This document shows positions 33,175 through 41,352 of a stretch of 64,000 nucleotides of DNA, one piece after another. The translations under genes and the position numbers were made by a program. Positions within the stretch are counted from its first letter, which is position 1; each line of letters begins with the position of its first letter. The stretch lies in contig NZ_JAGGPR010000009.1 in NCBI RefSeq assembly GCF_018613695.1, positions 124,001 through 188,000 on the forward strand. The letters run 5' to 3'. Under the pieces are notes generated by a model, which saw nothing but the letters and a program-made list of their open reading frames with translations, was not told the origin of the DNA and made no database searches. The stretch comes from Arthrobacter sp. ISL-95. Its GTDB lineage: Bacteria > Actinomycetota > Actinomycetes > Actinomycetales > Micrococcaceae.

Positions 33175-34652
33175 AGCCAGTAACCAGCGCCGCCGCTGAG
33201 CTGCTGCGTGAGACAACAGAGCTTTACGCAGGAGACCATACAGCCCTCAGTATGCTGGAGGCGTATTCCTGCCGACTCCAGGAACCGCTCCGTGTCGCAG
33301 TCGCTGGAATGGCCAAAGCCGGGAAGTCCACGCTGCTCAATGCCATCATCGGGGAAGAGATTGCCGCCACAGATGCCGGGGAATGCACCAAAGTTGTCAC
33401 CTGGTATAGACACGGACACGTCCCGAAGCTGACTCTGCATCCGGTTGAGGGTCAGCCCCGTGAACTGCCCATCCGCCGGCGCGAAGGCCATCTGGTTCTT
33501 ACTCTCGATGGCCACCGGCCCGAAGAAGTTAAACATCTCGTTGTGGACTGGCCGTCCCCGGCCCTAAAAAATCTCACACTCATAGACACCCCGGGCCTTG
33601 CATCGCTGGCAGAGAGTGTTTCTGCTCGATCCGAGAATTCCATGGCGCCCGATGATGCACCTTCTGATGCGGACGCCATCATCTATCTCATGCGGCACCT
33701 CCACAGCTCCGACGTGAAGTTCCTCGAAGCACTTCAGGACCCCAAAAGGAGATTTTCCGGTGCTGTTAGCTCCTTGGTAGTGCTCTCGCGGGTGGATGAA
33801 ATCGGTGCGGGGCGAATTGAGTCCCTTGTATCGGCCGGTCGCATAGCCGACCGCTACAGGCAAGACAAGAAACTGCGAAGGCTCTCGCTGGGGATCATCC
33901 CGGTGGCAGGATTGCTCGCGCAAACTGCCCGCACCCTACGTCAGTCCGAGTACGTTGCCTTGGCAGAGCTTGCGAAAGTGGATCGATCAGCCCGGGAAAG
34001 AACACTGCTCTCGACCGACATATTTTTGGCCTCAAAGAACCCGTCAACAGTGAACGAAGAAATGCGGACATGCTTAGTCAACCGCTTCGGCATTTTCGGA
34101 ATCCGCCTAGCCGTAGTGCTGATTCAAAGCGGATCGAACGACGCAACGACACTCGCCCAGGAGCTTGCCCGACGAAGTGGATTGGACGAGCTGCTGGACC
34201 TTCTTCAAGGCCAGTTTCAGGCCCGAGCTGCCGAACTCAAAATTCGCTCGGTCATTATGGGTGTGGACCAGCTGCTCAAAGACCGGCCACGGCCAGGAGC
34301 TGAAAGGGTGTCGCCCATGCTCGAGCGTCTGCTGTCTGCCTCACACGAGCCACGCGAACTACGCCTTCTGATGCGCCTGCGCTCCGGTGCCGCGACACTT
34401 CCCAGGGAGTTCGCGCCAGAAGCCGAACAGCTGCTCGGTGGCTCCGGAACCTCGGTGTCGAAACGTCTTGGCCTGCCCGAAGAGGCCTATCAGAGTGAAA
34501 TCGAAGAAGCCGCCTTAGCAGCGGTGAAACGGTGGCGTACTTTATCTGAACACCCCTTATCAGATAGAGCAGTAATCGACGTGTGCCGGACCATCGTCAG
34601 AACCTGCGAAGGCATTATTGAGGATCTGCAAAGCACAGCGGATCAGCGTTAG
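33171..34652 (+). CDS. iniC: Dynamin-like GTPase, IniC-like
   Basis: A 493-residue dynamin-related protein that, from memory, equals the length of mycobacterial IniC. G1 is GMAKAGKST (46-54), G3 DTPG (139-142), and the G4 position reads SRVD (206-209) instead of TKxD, a divergence also typical of IniC-type partners. No long hydrophobic paddle is evident, unlike the upstream GTPase, so it may act as the partner in a two-component dynamin pair. The TTG start overlaps the previous stop (TTGA), implying coupled translation. Its own stop overlaps the convergent membrane-protein gene by 4 bp. Confidence 0.83.
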   Translation: MKPVTSAAAELLRETTELYAGDHTALSMLEAYSCRLQEPLRVAVAGMAKAGKSTLLNAIIGEEIAATDAGECTKVVTWYRHGHVPKLTLHPVEGQPRELPIRRREGHLVLTLDGHRPEEVKHLVVDWPSPALKNLTLIDTPGLASLAESVSARSENSMAPDDAPSDADAIIYLMRHLHSSDVKFLEALQDPKRRFSGAVSSLVVLSRVDEIGAGRIESLVSAGRIADRYRQDKKLRRLSLGIIPVAGLLAQTARTLRQSEYVALAELAKVDRSARERTLLSTDIFLASKNPSTVNEEMRTCLVNRFGIFGIRLAVVLIQSGSNDATTLAQELARRSGLDELLDLLQGQFQARAAELKIRSVIMGVDQLLKDRPRPGAERVSPMLERLLSASHEPRELRLLMRLRSGAATLPREFAPEAEQLLGGSGTSVSKRLGLPEEAYQSEIEEAALAAVKRWRTLSEHPLSDRAVIDVCRTIVRTCEGIIEDLQSTADQR

Positions 34653-35251
34653 ACAGGCCGGGCTCTGGACTTAATCCAGGCTGCAGTAGCAGGAAGAAAC
34701 ATCGTAACCGTCGCAGCCAAAGCCATGATGAGCTGCACAGCCAAAAACGAAAGAACGAATGGCCCCCTATTGTCTGGAGGCACCAGGAACGCTCCGGCGA
34801 GGACCGTCACCGCGAGGTGTAGCAGCATGACACCAACCAGAGCCCAGCGCGCCCAGTTACGTGCGTGCATCACTGTGGAGACAAGAAACACTTCAATCAG
34901 GATCACGAGGGAGACCGCTCCCAGGGACGCCCAAAAGACCAATCCCGTGATGGTGTCCAAAGTCTCTGGGCTGGTGTCGAGGGATGCCTCACGAACCAAC
35001 TCGCGCAACCAGTCAAGTTGGCTTTCACGCACGAAGTAGACGATGAAAATACAGCCGGCGCCCACGAGGAAGCTCACCACCCATAGGAACTGGGCTAGCC
35101 GCATGGTGCCAGGTGGCGGTGTGGGCACCAGTTTCCCGATCGGCGCCGGACTTCCCGTAGACCGCTCCGGCCGCTGTGGGACCTCCGATGAGCTGCCTCG
35201 CTTTTTCTCGTCGTTGACGCTTTTCGAGTGAGCTTCCCCCAGTGAATCCAT
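34649..35251 (-). CDS. Four-helix hypothetical membrane protein
   Basis: A 200-residue protein with a roughly 50-residue polar, proline-containing N-terminus and about four transmembrane segments (LWVVSFLVGAGCIFIVYFV; LVFWASLGAVSLVILIEVFL; WALVGVMLLHLAVTVLAGAF; VLSFLAVQLIMALAATVTMF). I do not recognise the family. The ATG at 35251 is preferred because TATATT lies 6 nt upstream; an ATG five codons earlier falls inside the promoter. It converges on iniC with a 4-bp overlap and may or may not belong to that cluster. Confidence 0.75.
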   Translation of the reverse strand: MDSLGEAHSKSVNDEKKRGSSSEVPQRPERSTGSPAPIGKLVPTPPPGTMRLAQFLWVVSFLVGAGCIFIVYFVRESQLDWLRELVREASLDTSPETLDTITGLVFWASLGAVSLVILIEVFLVSTVMHARNWARWALVGVMLLHLAVTVLAGAFLVPPDNRGPFVLSFLAVQLIMALAATVTMFLPATAAWIKSRARPV

Positions 35252-35257
35252 TGGGTA

Positions 35258-35263
35258 AATATA
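35258..35263 (-). promoter_or_regulatory. -10 box of leaderless transcript (four-helix protein)
   Basis: TATATT on the minus strand, one base from the consensus, lies 6 nt before the ATG at 35251. It is the best -10 match of this type in the window. Confidence 0.55.
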
Positions 35264-35398
35264 CAACTCTCATCGCCCCCTTTCAGCCACCTTTTGTTGA
35301 GCCACGTCAAGTTCTCTTGTTGGCCGCGGGCTACTCATACCTTTACCCGGCACGAAGCGCCTCACGATGAACTCCTCCCGTATGTGGGTGGGTGAGCG

Positions 35399-35965
35399 CT
35401 AGGCGGTCTGGCCTGCGTGCTGGCCTTCGGAGATCTCCTCGACCACCTTGGCGTTGAAGGCGGGGAGGTCGTCCGGGTTGCGGCTGGTGACCAGGCCTTG
35501 GTCCACCACCACTTCCTCGTCGGTCCAGTTGGCGCCCGCATTCTTCAGGTCCGTCTGGAGCGTGTGATACGAGGTGACGTTGCGGCCCTTGATGACGCCG
35601 GCGTCGATGAGAATCCACGGACCGTGGCAGATCGAAGCCACGGGCTTGTGCTGTTCGAAGAAGGTGCGCGTGAAGTTCTGCGCGTCCTTGTCCACGCGGA
35701 GATGATCGGCGTTGACTACTCCGCCGGGAAGAACCAGGGCGTCGAAGTCGGAGGCGTTGGCGTCGGCCACGGCAAGGTCGACGTCGAAGGTGTCACCCTT
35801 CTCCACTCCATTGAAGCCTTGGAGCTTTCCCTTGGACGGAGCCACGAGGGTTGGCTCGCCGCCAGCGTCCTTGACCGCCTGCCATGGGCTGGTGAGTTCC
35901 ACCTGCTCCACGCCGTCCGTCAGCAGGAATGCGACCTTCTTGCCTGTGATGTTGTGTTCTGACAT
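35399..35965 (-). CDS. DJ-1/PfpI family protein (type 1 glutamine amidotransferase-like)
   Basis: A 188-residue PfpI-type protein. The nucleophile elbow is ASICHGPWILIDAG near residue 106, with its cysteine and following histidine, and the conserved acid is in LLTDGVEQVELTSPW. Such proteins act as proteases, glyoxalase/deglycase-like enzymes or stress proteins. A perfect GGAGGAGG ribosome site supports the ATG at 35965. TAGTAAGCAAGCT lies about 100 bp upstream. It is divergent from the DUF2975 gene. Confidence 0.9.
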   Translation of the reverse strand: MSEHNITGKKVAFLLTDGVEQVELTSPWQAVKDAGGEPTLVAPSKGKLQGFNGVEKGDTFDVDLAVADANASDFDALVLPGGVVNADHLRVDKDAQNFTRTFFEQHKPVASICHGPWILIDAGVIKGRNVTSYHTLQTDLKNAGANWTDEEVVVDQGLVTSRNPDDLPAFNAKVVEEISEGQHAGQTA

Positions 35966-36110
35966 TGTTCCTCCTCCGTGGTGCGGCGGTTGCTTTTTGA
36001 GCGTGTGCCGCCGCTGTGAGAGTTGTTTGTCTGACCTGTTCAAGCCTAGGGAAAGCGGCTTTAGTAAGCAAGCTGACTATCCCCATAAGCCAGTATTGCG
36101 GTTGCTTAAG

Positions 36111-36146
36111 TATCGAATATCGATAGAATCGGGTTGTTGTTCGATA
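36111..36146. promoter_or_regulatory. Clustered TATCGA/TCGATA sites before the DUF2975-XRE pair
   Basis: TATCGA (36111-36116), the perfect palindrome TATCGATA (36118-36125) and TTCGATA (36140-36146) lie within 36 bp just upstream of the ribosome site of the DUF2975 gene. They are good candidates for autoregulation by the XRE protein encoded by the second gene. Confidence 0.45.
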
Positions 36147-36157
36147 AAGGAGTCTCT

Positions 36158-36649
36158 GTGGGAAAGCTGTCAATCCTCGCCTTGCGGATAGTAATGGCGA
36201 TGGTGCTGGCGGGTTCACTGTTTGTGCAGCTAAGGATGGTCCCGCTGCTCTCAACCGATCTGGTGGAGGCCGGCGCCCCGGATGGTCCCCGGATCGCGCT
36301 GCTGGGCATCGTGGTCCTGGGGATTCTGTGTGTCCAAGTGGTAGCGGTCTGCGTGTGGCGTTTGCTGACCATGGTGCGCCGCGGGACAGTTTTTTCCCAC
36401 CGGGCGTTCCGATTTGTGGACATCATCTTCGGAGCCATCGCTTTCGCAGCGGTGTTGATGTTTGGCATCGCAGTGATCCTGGCGCCCGGCGAGACAGCCC
36501 CGGGGATCGTGTTGCTGATCTGCGGGGCGGCGTTGATGATCGGGGGAGTGGCGCTGGTTGTGCTGGTGATGAGAACGCTCCTCGCCCAGGCTGTGGCGCG
36601 GGACGTCGAAGCTGCTGGTCTGCGGGCCGAGCTGGACGAGGTGATCTGA
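36158..36649 (+). CDS. DUF2975 membrane protein
   Basis: A 163-residue protein with four transmembrane segments typical of DUF2975, a family usually paired with a small XRE regulator. Stretches include LRIVMAMVLAGSLFVQLRMV, LGILCVQVVAVCVWRLLTMV and the conserved RRGTVFSHRAFRFVD loop. The GTG at 36158 is selected because AAAGGAG lies about 7 nt upstream. The TGA stop shares its last base with the ATG of the regulator gene, so the two are coupled. Confidence 0.85.
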   Translation: MGKLSILALRIVMAMVLAGSLFVQLRMVPLLSTDLVEAGAPDGPRIALLGIVVLGILCVQVVAVCVWRLLTMVRRGTVFSHRAFRFVDIIFGAIAFAAVLMFGIAVILAPGETAPGIVLLICGAALMIGGVALVVLVMRTLLAQAVARDVEAAGLRAELDEVI

Positions 36650-36936
36650 TGCCGATCATTGTGGACATCGACGTCATGCTGGCCAAACGCAAAATGCCCG
36701 TAGGAGTGCTCGCCGAAAAGGTCGGCATCACCCCGGCCAACTTGGCTGTGCTCAAGAACGGGCGTGCCAAGGCTGTGCGCTTTACAACGCTCGAAGCGCT
36801 ATGTGAGGTGCTGGAGTGCCAGCCAGGGGATCTGCTGCGGTGGGAGTCTGAGGATCGCTGGGATAGCGGAGACCCATCTGCCGGCGAGCCTCGTCCAACA
36901 GTTCCATGGTCCCAACCGACTCCTCAGGAGTCATGA
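36649..36936 (+). CDS. Small XRE/Cro-type regulator (YozG-like)
   Basis: A 95-residue protein. Residues 1-66 form a helix-turn-helix of the YozG-type (VDIDVMLAKRKMPVGVLAEK, then ITPANLAVLKNGRAKAVR and TLEALCEVLECQPGDLL). It is typically encoded with a DUF2975 membrane protein that may sense the signal. The last roughly 28 residues are polar and unlike the family, and this part overlaps the 3' end of the convergent Gfo/Idh gene by 155 bp, so the tail may be a recent extension or a lost stop. Confidence 0.85.
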   Translation: MPIIVDIDVMLAKRKMPVGVLAEKVGITPANLAVLKNGRAKAVRFTTLEALCEVLECQPGDLLRWESEDRWDSGDPSAGEPRPTVPWSQPTPQES

Positions 36937-37894
36937 ACGGGCTCTCGGTCAGCCCGGCCTGTAGGCAACGCGTCACCTCACGCAGCTCGTAACTGAATCC
37001 GTGCCCGAGCACCTCAAATTCCTCCGTGCGCAGTGTGCCGCTACGAGGCTGAATGATGAGCTCGGCCGGGTTGAAGAGGGGAGCAGAGGACCGCAACCAA
37101 CCTTCGGTACCTCCCACTGTTACTACGCTGGGGCACTCCGCGCCGATTGAGGTGATGAGCTGCGCATGCGCGCCGTCGTCGTAATTCAACGTGAGCGAAT
37201 TCTGCAGGTCCACGCCCTCGGGAGTCAAAACTCCGCTGGCAAGCAAACTGCAAGGCTCGCCGAAAACTCCCAGCGCCCACGTCAACGGATATACGGCGAG
37301 GTCAAGCAAAGCTCCACCGCCGGCGGCCGGATCCCAAATCCGTGCTTCGGGATCGTAGGCGGGTACGAAGCCAAGATCGGCCCGGAGCCAGCGCGGCTCT
37401 CCGATTTCACCCGAACGCAAGATCTCCAGGGCGCGACAGAAACTCGGAAGAAACCGGGTCCACACCGCCTCCATGAGGAAAAGCCCCCTATCCCGGGCTA
37501 GATCGGCCAGCTCGCGCGCCTGCACGGCATCCATGGCGATGGGCTTTTCGCACAGGACATGCTTTCCCGCATTGAGCGCGGCCAACGCGACAGCATGGTG
37601 CTGCGCATGCGGCGTGGCGATGTACACGACGTCGACGGCGGGGTCCGCGAGTAGCCGCTCATAGCCCGGCGTCGATCCAACATCTGAGTAGGACGCAGCA
37701 AAACCGAATTTCTCCGCGAAGGTCCGGGCCGATGCTTCCGAGCGGGAACTGACAGCGTGGAGGACGGCGTCCTCGAGGAGCGCAAGGTCCTCCACCACGC
37801 GAAGTGCTATGGAGCCTGTGGCTACTACACCCCAGCGGATGGGGCGGCCTGTTGCGAGCGAAGGTGCGACGGTGCTTACGGGAGCAGGAAGCAT
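36782..37894 (-). CDS. Gfo/Idh/MocA family oxidoreductase
   Basis: A 370-residue NAD(P)-dependent dehydrogenase of the glucose-fructose oxidoreductase/inositol dehydrogenase family. The Rossmann start is RWGVVATGSIALRVVEDL, the catalytic lysine is in HVLCEKPIA, and GGGALLDLAVYPL belongs to the C-terminal sheet domain. It is the last gene of the beta-glucoside operon, so it may oxidise a sugar derivative from that route. The ATG at 37894 has AAAGG 7 nt upstream. The C-terminal extension of about 25 residues overlaps the convergent XRE gene. Confidence 0.9.
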   Translation of the reverse strand: MLPAPVSTVAPSLATGRPIRWGVVATGSIALRVVEDLALLEDAVLHAVSSRSEASARTFAEKFGFAASYSDVGSTPGYERLLADPAVDVVYIATPHAQHHAVALAALNAGKHVLCEKPIAMDAVQARELADLARDRGLFLMEAVWTRFLPSFCRALEILRSGEIGEPRWLRADLGFVPAYDPEARIWDPAAGGGALLDLAVYPLTWALGVFGEPCSLLASGVLTPEGVDLQNSLTLNYDDGAHAQLITSIGAECPSVVTVGGTEGWLRSSAPLFNPAELIIQPRSGTLRTEEFEVLGHGFSYELREVTRCLQAGLTESPFMTPEESVGTMELLDEARRQMGLRYPSDPQTPTAADPLAGTPAPHIALRAL

Positions 37895-37925
37895 GGAAGA
37901 GCCTTTCAAGGCGCAGTGTTAAAAG

Positions 37926-38954
37926 CTATACGGAATCTCGGATCACGATTGAAGTGGGCATCCTGTTGACGCGTTCTGCCGGTTTCCCCTCGATCAGGTT
38001 CACCAGGGTTTCGGCCATTTTCTTGCCGAGTTCAACAATCGGGTGGTGCACGGTGGTGAGGGCGGGGGTTACGGAGGTAGCGAAGGAATCGTCGTCAAAA
38101 CCCACGACGGCGATGTCCTCCGGGATGCGCAGGCCCCGCCCTTGGATGGCAGTGTAGGCACCGGCAGCCATCTGGTCGTTCGCTGCAAAAACGGCGTCAA
38201 TGGGTACGCCGCGATCCAGCAAACGGTGCATTGCTTTGGCGCCGGAGGCCAAGGTGAAGTCGCCCTCCTCCATCAAGCCCTCCCCAAGACCTGACTCCCG
38301 CACGGCCGTCCTCCAACCAGCAAGACGGTCCAGGCCCGGAGGCATGTCTTGAGGGCCGGCAATGGTTGCAACGTTCTTCCGGCCGCTCTCGGTCAGAAGT
38401 CGCGTGATTTCGTAAGCCGCTGCCTCGTTGGCTACATCCACGTAGTAGCTCTCCTTGCCGCCTACCAAAGGGCGTCCGGCGAACACCATGGGAAGTGACC
38501 CCGAGAGGTGCGTCCAGGAATTGTCACCACTGTGGTGCGACACCACCAGCACCCCGTCCACGTTGCCTCCGAGTAGAAAGCTGCGGGTCTTCTCCGGTTT
38601 CGATTCCGAGGAGATCACCATGTTCAGCGTGTACTCGGTATCGGTGAGGTACAGGGCAATGCCTTGCACTACCGAGGCGAAGAAGGGATCCGCGAAGACC
38701 TTGGACGTGGACTCCGGAACGATCAATGTGACCGCATTTGCCCGGCGTTTGGCGAGTGATCGTGCAGCACGGTTTGGCGTGTAGTCCAGTGCCAGGATGG
38801 CTTTCCTCACGGACTGCGCCAACTCCGGGTCAACGCTGGGGCTGTCGTTGACCACACGGGACACGGTGGCCCGCGAGACCCCGGCCAAGGCAGCCACCAT
38901 TTCAAGGGTGGGTACCGGCCGGGGGCCGCTGGTGTCCTGCGTCGTCATGGTCAT
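37926..38954 (-). CDS. LacI family regulator of the beta-glucoside operon
   Basis: A 342-residue LacI-type repressor: helix-turn-helix TLEMVAALAGVSRATVSRVV (about 16-35), hinge NRAARSLAKRRANA, and a ligand domain ending TSIVIRDSV. It is encoded inside the operon, between the GH1 and Gfo/Idh genes, which allows self-limiting feedback. Two perfect palindromes (AGAGAGCGCTCTCT) flank the operon promoter and are of the right LacI type, so they are its probable sites. The effector may be a beta-glucoside or its product, by inference. Confidence 0.9.
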   Translation of the reverse strand: MTMTTQDTSGPRPVPTLEMVAALAGVSRATVSRVVNDSPSVDPELAQSVRKAILALDYTPNRAARSLAKRRANAVTLIVPESTSKVFADPFFASVVQGIALYLTDTEYTLNMVISSESKPEKTRSFLLGGNVDGVLVVSHHSGDNSWTHLSGSLPMVFAGRPLVGGKESYYVDVANEAAAYEITRLLTESGRKNVATIAGPQDMPPGLDRLAGWRTAVRESGLGEGLMEEGDFTLASGAKAMHRLLDRGVPIDAVFAANDQMAAGAYTAIQGRGLRIPEDIAVVGFDDDSFATSVTPALTTVHHPIVELGKKMAETLVNLIEGKPAERVNRMPTSIVIRDSV

Positions 38955-38992
38955 CTCCGGAACGTAAGAAAAGTAAGCCTCTGAAGGCTACT

Positions 38993-40450
38993 TTAGGCGT
39001 TCACTGTGGCGTCAGCCGCTGCCTTGGCCGAGGCGATGACCCGGGAATATGCCAGTCCGCTGTCCTTCACCGTGCGTTCAAAGGTGTCGTAGTCCACGCG
39101 AACCACCCCGAAGCGCTTGCCATACCCCCAAGACCACTCAAAGTTGTCCAGGAGTGACCACACAAAGTAGCCCCGCACATCGGCGCCTTGGTCCAGTGCG
39201 TCACCCACGGCTGTGATGTGGTCCAGGACGAACTGGGTCCGCTCGGCGTCGTGGACTGCGCCATCAGGACTGACGACGTCGTCGTAAGCTGCACCGTTTT
39301 CGGTGATGTAGAGCGGCGGCAGGGTGGGGTATTCCTCACCAAGGCGCACCAGGAGCTGCCGCAGCCCATCCGGGTTCACCTCCCAGTTCATGGCAGTGCG
39401 CGGCAGGCCGCGGCTCGGGAACGCGATGTCCTCGGAACCGATCCAGCACGACGACGTCGGGCGGGTTGCACCGCCCGAGTGGCCGTCGCCGTGTTCAGCA
39501 CTGGGGTGACCGCTGATGAGGTCATCGTGGTAGTGGTTGACGCCCAGGAAATCGATGGGAGTACCGATGATGTCCAGATCGCCGGGCTTGATGACATCCC
39601 GGATGCCGAACTGCTCAAGGTCGTTCAGGGTGTCCTCAGGGTAAGCGCCGCGGAGGATTGGATCGAGGAAGATCCTGTTCTGCAGCGAATCAAAGCGGCG
39701 GGCGGCATCAAGGTCCACGGGGTCGGAAGGATCCCGCGGGATGGAGTTGCTGAGGTTCAGCGTGATCCCCAACTGTTGGGCGCCGCGGCTCCGCAGCTCG
39801 TTGACCACCAGACCATGCGCGAGGTGCTGGTGATGGATTGCTGCGACGGCAGCTTCCGGTTCCTGACGGCCTGGAGCATGTACGCCGGCTGCATAGCCAA
39901 GGAGCGACGAGCAGAAGGGTTCGTTGAATGTGGTCCAGTGCTGAACCCTGTCACCCAGTGCCGAATAGACGTCGTTCGCGTAGTCCACGAAGCGGTAGGC
40001 GGTGTCCCGGTTGGCCCAGCCGCCCTTCTCCTCCAGCGCTTGCGGCAGGTCCCAGTGGTAAAGGGTCAGCCAGGGGAGGATGCCGGCGTCGAGCAGTTCA
40101 TCCACCAAACGTGAGTAAAAGTCCAAGCCCTCGGCGTTCGCGGCCCGACCCCCGGGACGGACGCGCGACCAGCTGGTGGAGAACCGGTACGAATCCAGGC
40201 CCAGCTCCTTCATGATTCTGACGTCCTGGGGCATGCGGTGATAGTGCTGTACCGCGTCCTTCAGCGTCTCACCGTTGGCAATTGCACCCGGGACGCGGGC
40301 GAAAGCATCCCACACCGAATCTTCCTTGCCGCCCTCGTGGCTGGCGCCTTCCACCTGTGCTGCGGCGGTAGCCGAGCCCCAAAGGAAGCCCTTGGGCCAC
40401 ACCCTGTTAAAGGGGGTGATCGCTGGGTGAGTTGTTGCTTCGAATGGCAT
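38993..40450 (-). CDS. GH1 beta-glucosidase
   Basis: A 485-residue family 1 glycosidase. The acid/base glutamate is in WTTFNEPFCSS, the nucleophile in PPLYITENGAAYDD, and the N-terminal FLWGSATAAAQVEGA is the family signature. It should hydrolyse beta-glucosides (cellobiose, aryl-glucosides) in the cytoplasm after import; no signal peptide is present. The ATG at 40450 overlaps the stop of the permease gene (TAATG), indicating coupled translation; in-frame sequence further upstream belongs to the permease region. Confidence 0.94.
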   Translation of the reverse strand: MPFEATTHPAITPFNRVWPKGFLWGSATAAAQVEGASHEGGKEDSVWDAFARVPGAIANGETLKDAVQHYHRMPQDVRIMKELGLDSYRFSTSWSRVRPGGRAANAEGLDFYSRLVDELLDAGILPWLTLYHWDLPQALEEKGGWANRDTAYRFVDYANDVYSALGDRVQHWTTFNEPFCSSLLGYAAGVHAPGRQEPEAAVAAIHHQHLAHGLVVNELRSRGAQQLGITLNLSNSIPRDPSDPVDLDAARRFDSLQNRIFLDPILRGAYPEDTLNDLEQFGIRDVIKPGDLDIIGTPIDFLGVNHYHDDLISGHPSAEHGDGHSGGATRPTSSCWIGSEDIAFPSRGLPRTAMNWEVNPDGLRQLLVRLGEEYPTLPPLYITENGAAYDDVVSPDGAVHDAERTQFVLDHITAVGDALDQGADVRGYFVWSLLDNFEWSWGYGKRFGVVRVDYDTFERTVKDSGLAYSRVIASAKAAADATVNA

Positions 40451-41352
40451 TAGCCCTTCACTGCTCCTTGCATGATTCCGGAAATGAGTTGACGTCCCGC
40501 CAGGACAAAGAGGGCCAGCAGCGGAAGTGTTGCCATGACGGCGCCGGCCAGGACAATGGAGTAGTCCACGTACCGGGCCGACTGCAGTTGGCTGAGCGCC
40601 GTTTGCAAGGTGGGGTTGCCGGCGTCGAGCACCAGCAGGGGCCACAGGAAATCAGTCCATGCCGTCATGAACGTGAACAGGCCCAGGATTGCCATGGCCG
40701 GACGCGCCGCGGGCAGTGCCACATGCCAGAACGTGGAGATCATGGACGCACCGTCCATGCGCGCCGACTCGATCAGCTCGTCCGGGATCACGTCCACCAA
40801 GTACTGGCGCATGAAGAAGACACCGAACGCTGTGACAAGAGTAGGGATCACGACGGCGCCGATCTCACCCGTCCAGCCCAGCGTGCGCATCAGCATGAAC
40901 AAGGGAATGATGCCCAGTTGCGTGGGGATGGCCATGGTGGCGATTACGGCCACCATCAGCCAGTTGCGGCCGCGGAAGCGCAGCTTGGCGAACGCATACC
41001 CGGCCAGGGTGGAGAACCCCACCACGGAAATGGTGATGATGCCCGAGATCAGGACGCTGTTGCCGAGCGCGAGCCAGAACGGAACGGTGTCGAATACTTC
41101 CCCAACGTTGGTCCAGAAGTTTCCGCCCGGGAACAGCGGCGGCCAGGTTTCGCCGAGGGCCTCGTTGGAGCGGCTGCCGATGATCACGGACCACCACAGC
41201 GGGTAGGCCGAGGCCAGGAAGAACACCAGCAGCAACCCGTAGGTGAGGAATCCGGGACGCCGGCCGTTGCCAAAGAGTGCTTTCCGTGTGGCCAGGGCCC
41301 GGGAGGTCTGCTGAGGTGCCGGTGCTTGTGGCCGGTTTTGCGTGAGGGTCAT
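40450..41352 (-). CDS. Carbohydrate ABC transporter permease (MalG type)
   Basis: A 300-residue inner-membrane permease with six predicted helices and the EAA loop, here ELIESARMDGASMISTFWHV, which docks the ATPase. The C-terminal MalG-type ending QLISGIMQGAVKG is present. It pairs with the upstream permease to form the channel. It overlaps the upstream permease by 4 bp and the GH1 gene by 1 bp. No ATPase gene occurs in the operon, so a shared MsiK-type ATPase elsewhere is expected. Confidence 0.92.
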   Translation of the reverse strand: MTLTQNRPQAPAPQQTSRALATRKALFGNGRRPGFLTYGLLLVFFLASAYPLWWSVIIGSRSNEALGETWPPLFPGGNFWTNVGEVFDTVPFWLALGNSVLISGIITISVVGFSTLAGYAFAKLRFRGRNWLMVAVIATMAIPTQLGIIPLFMLMRTLGWTGEIGAVVIPTLVTAFGVFFMRQYLVDVIPDELIESARMDGASMISTFWHVALPAARPAMAILGLFTFMTAWTDFLWPLLVLDAGNPTLQTALSQLQSARYVDYSIVLAGAVMATLPLLALFVLAGRQLISGIMQGAVKG

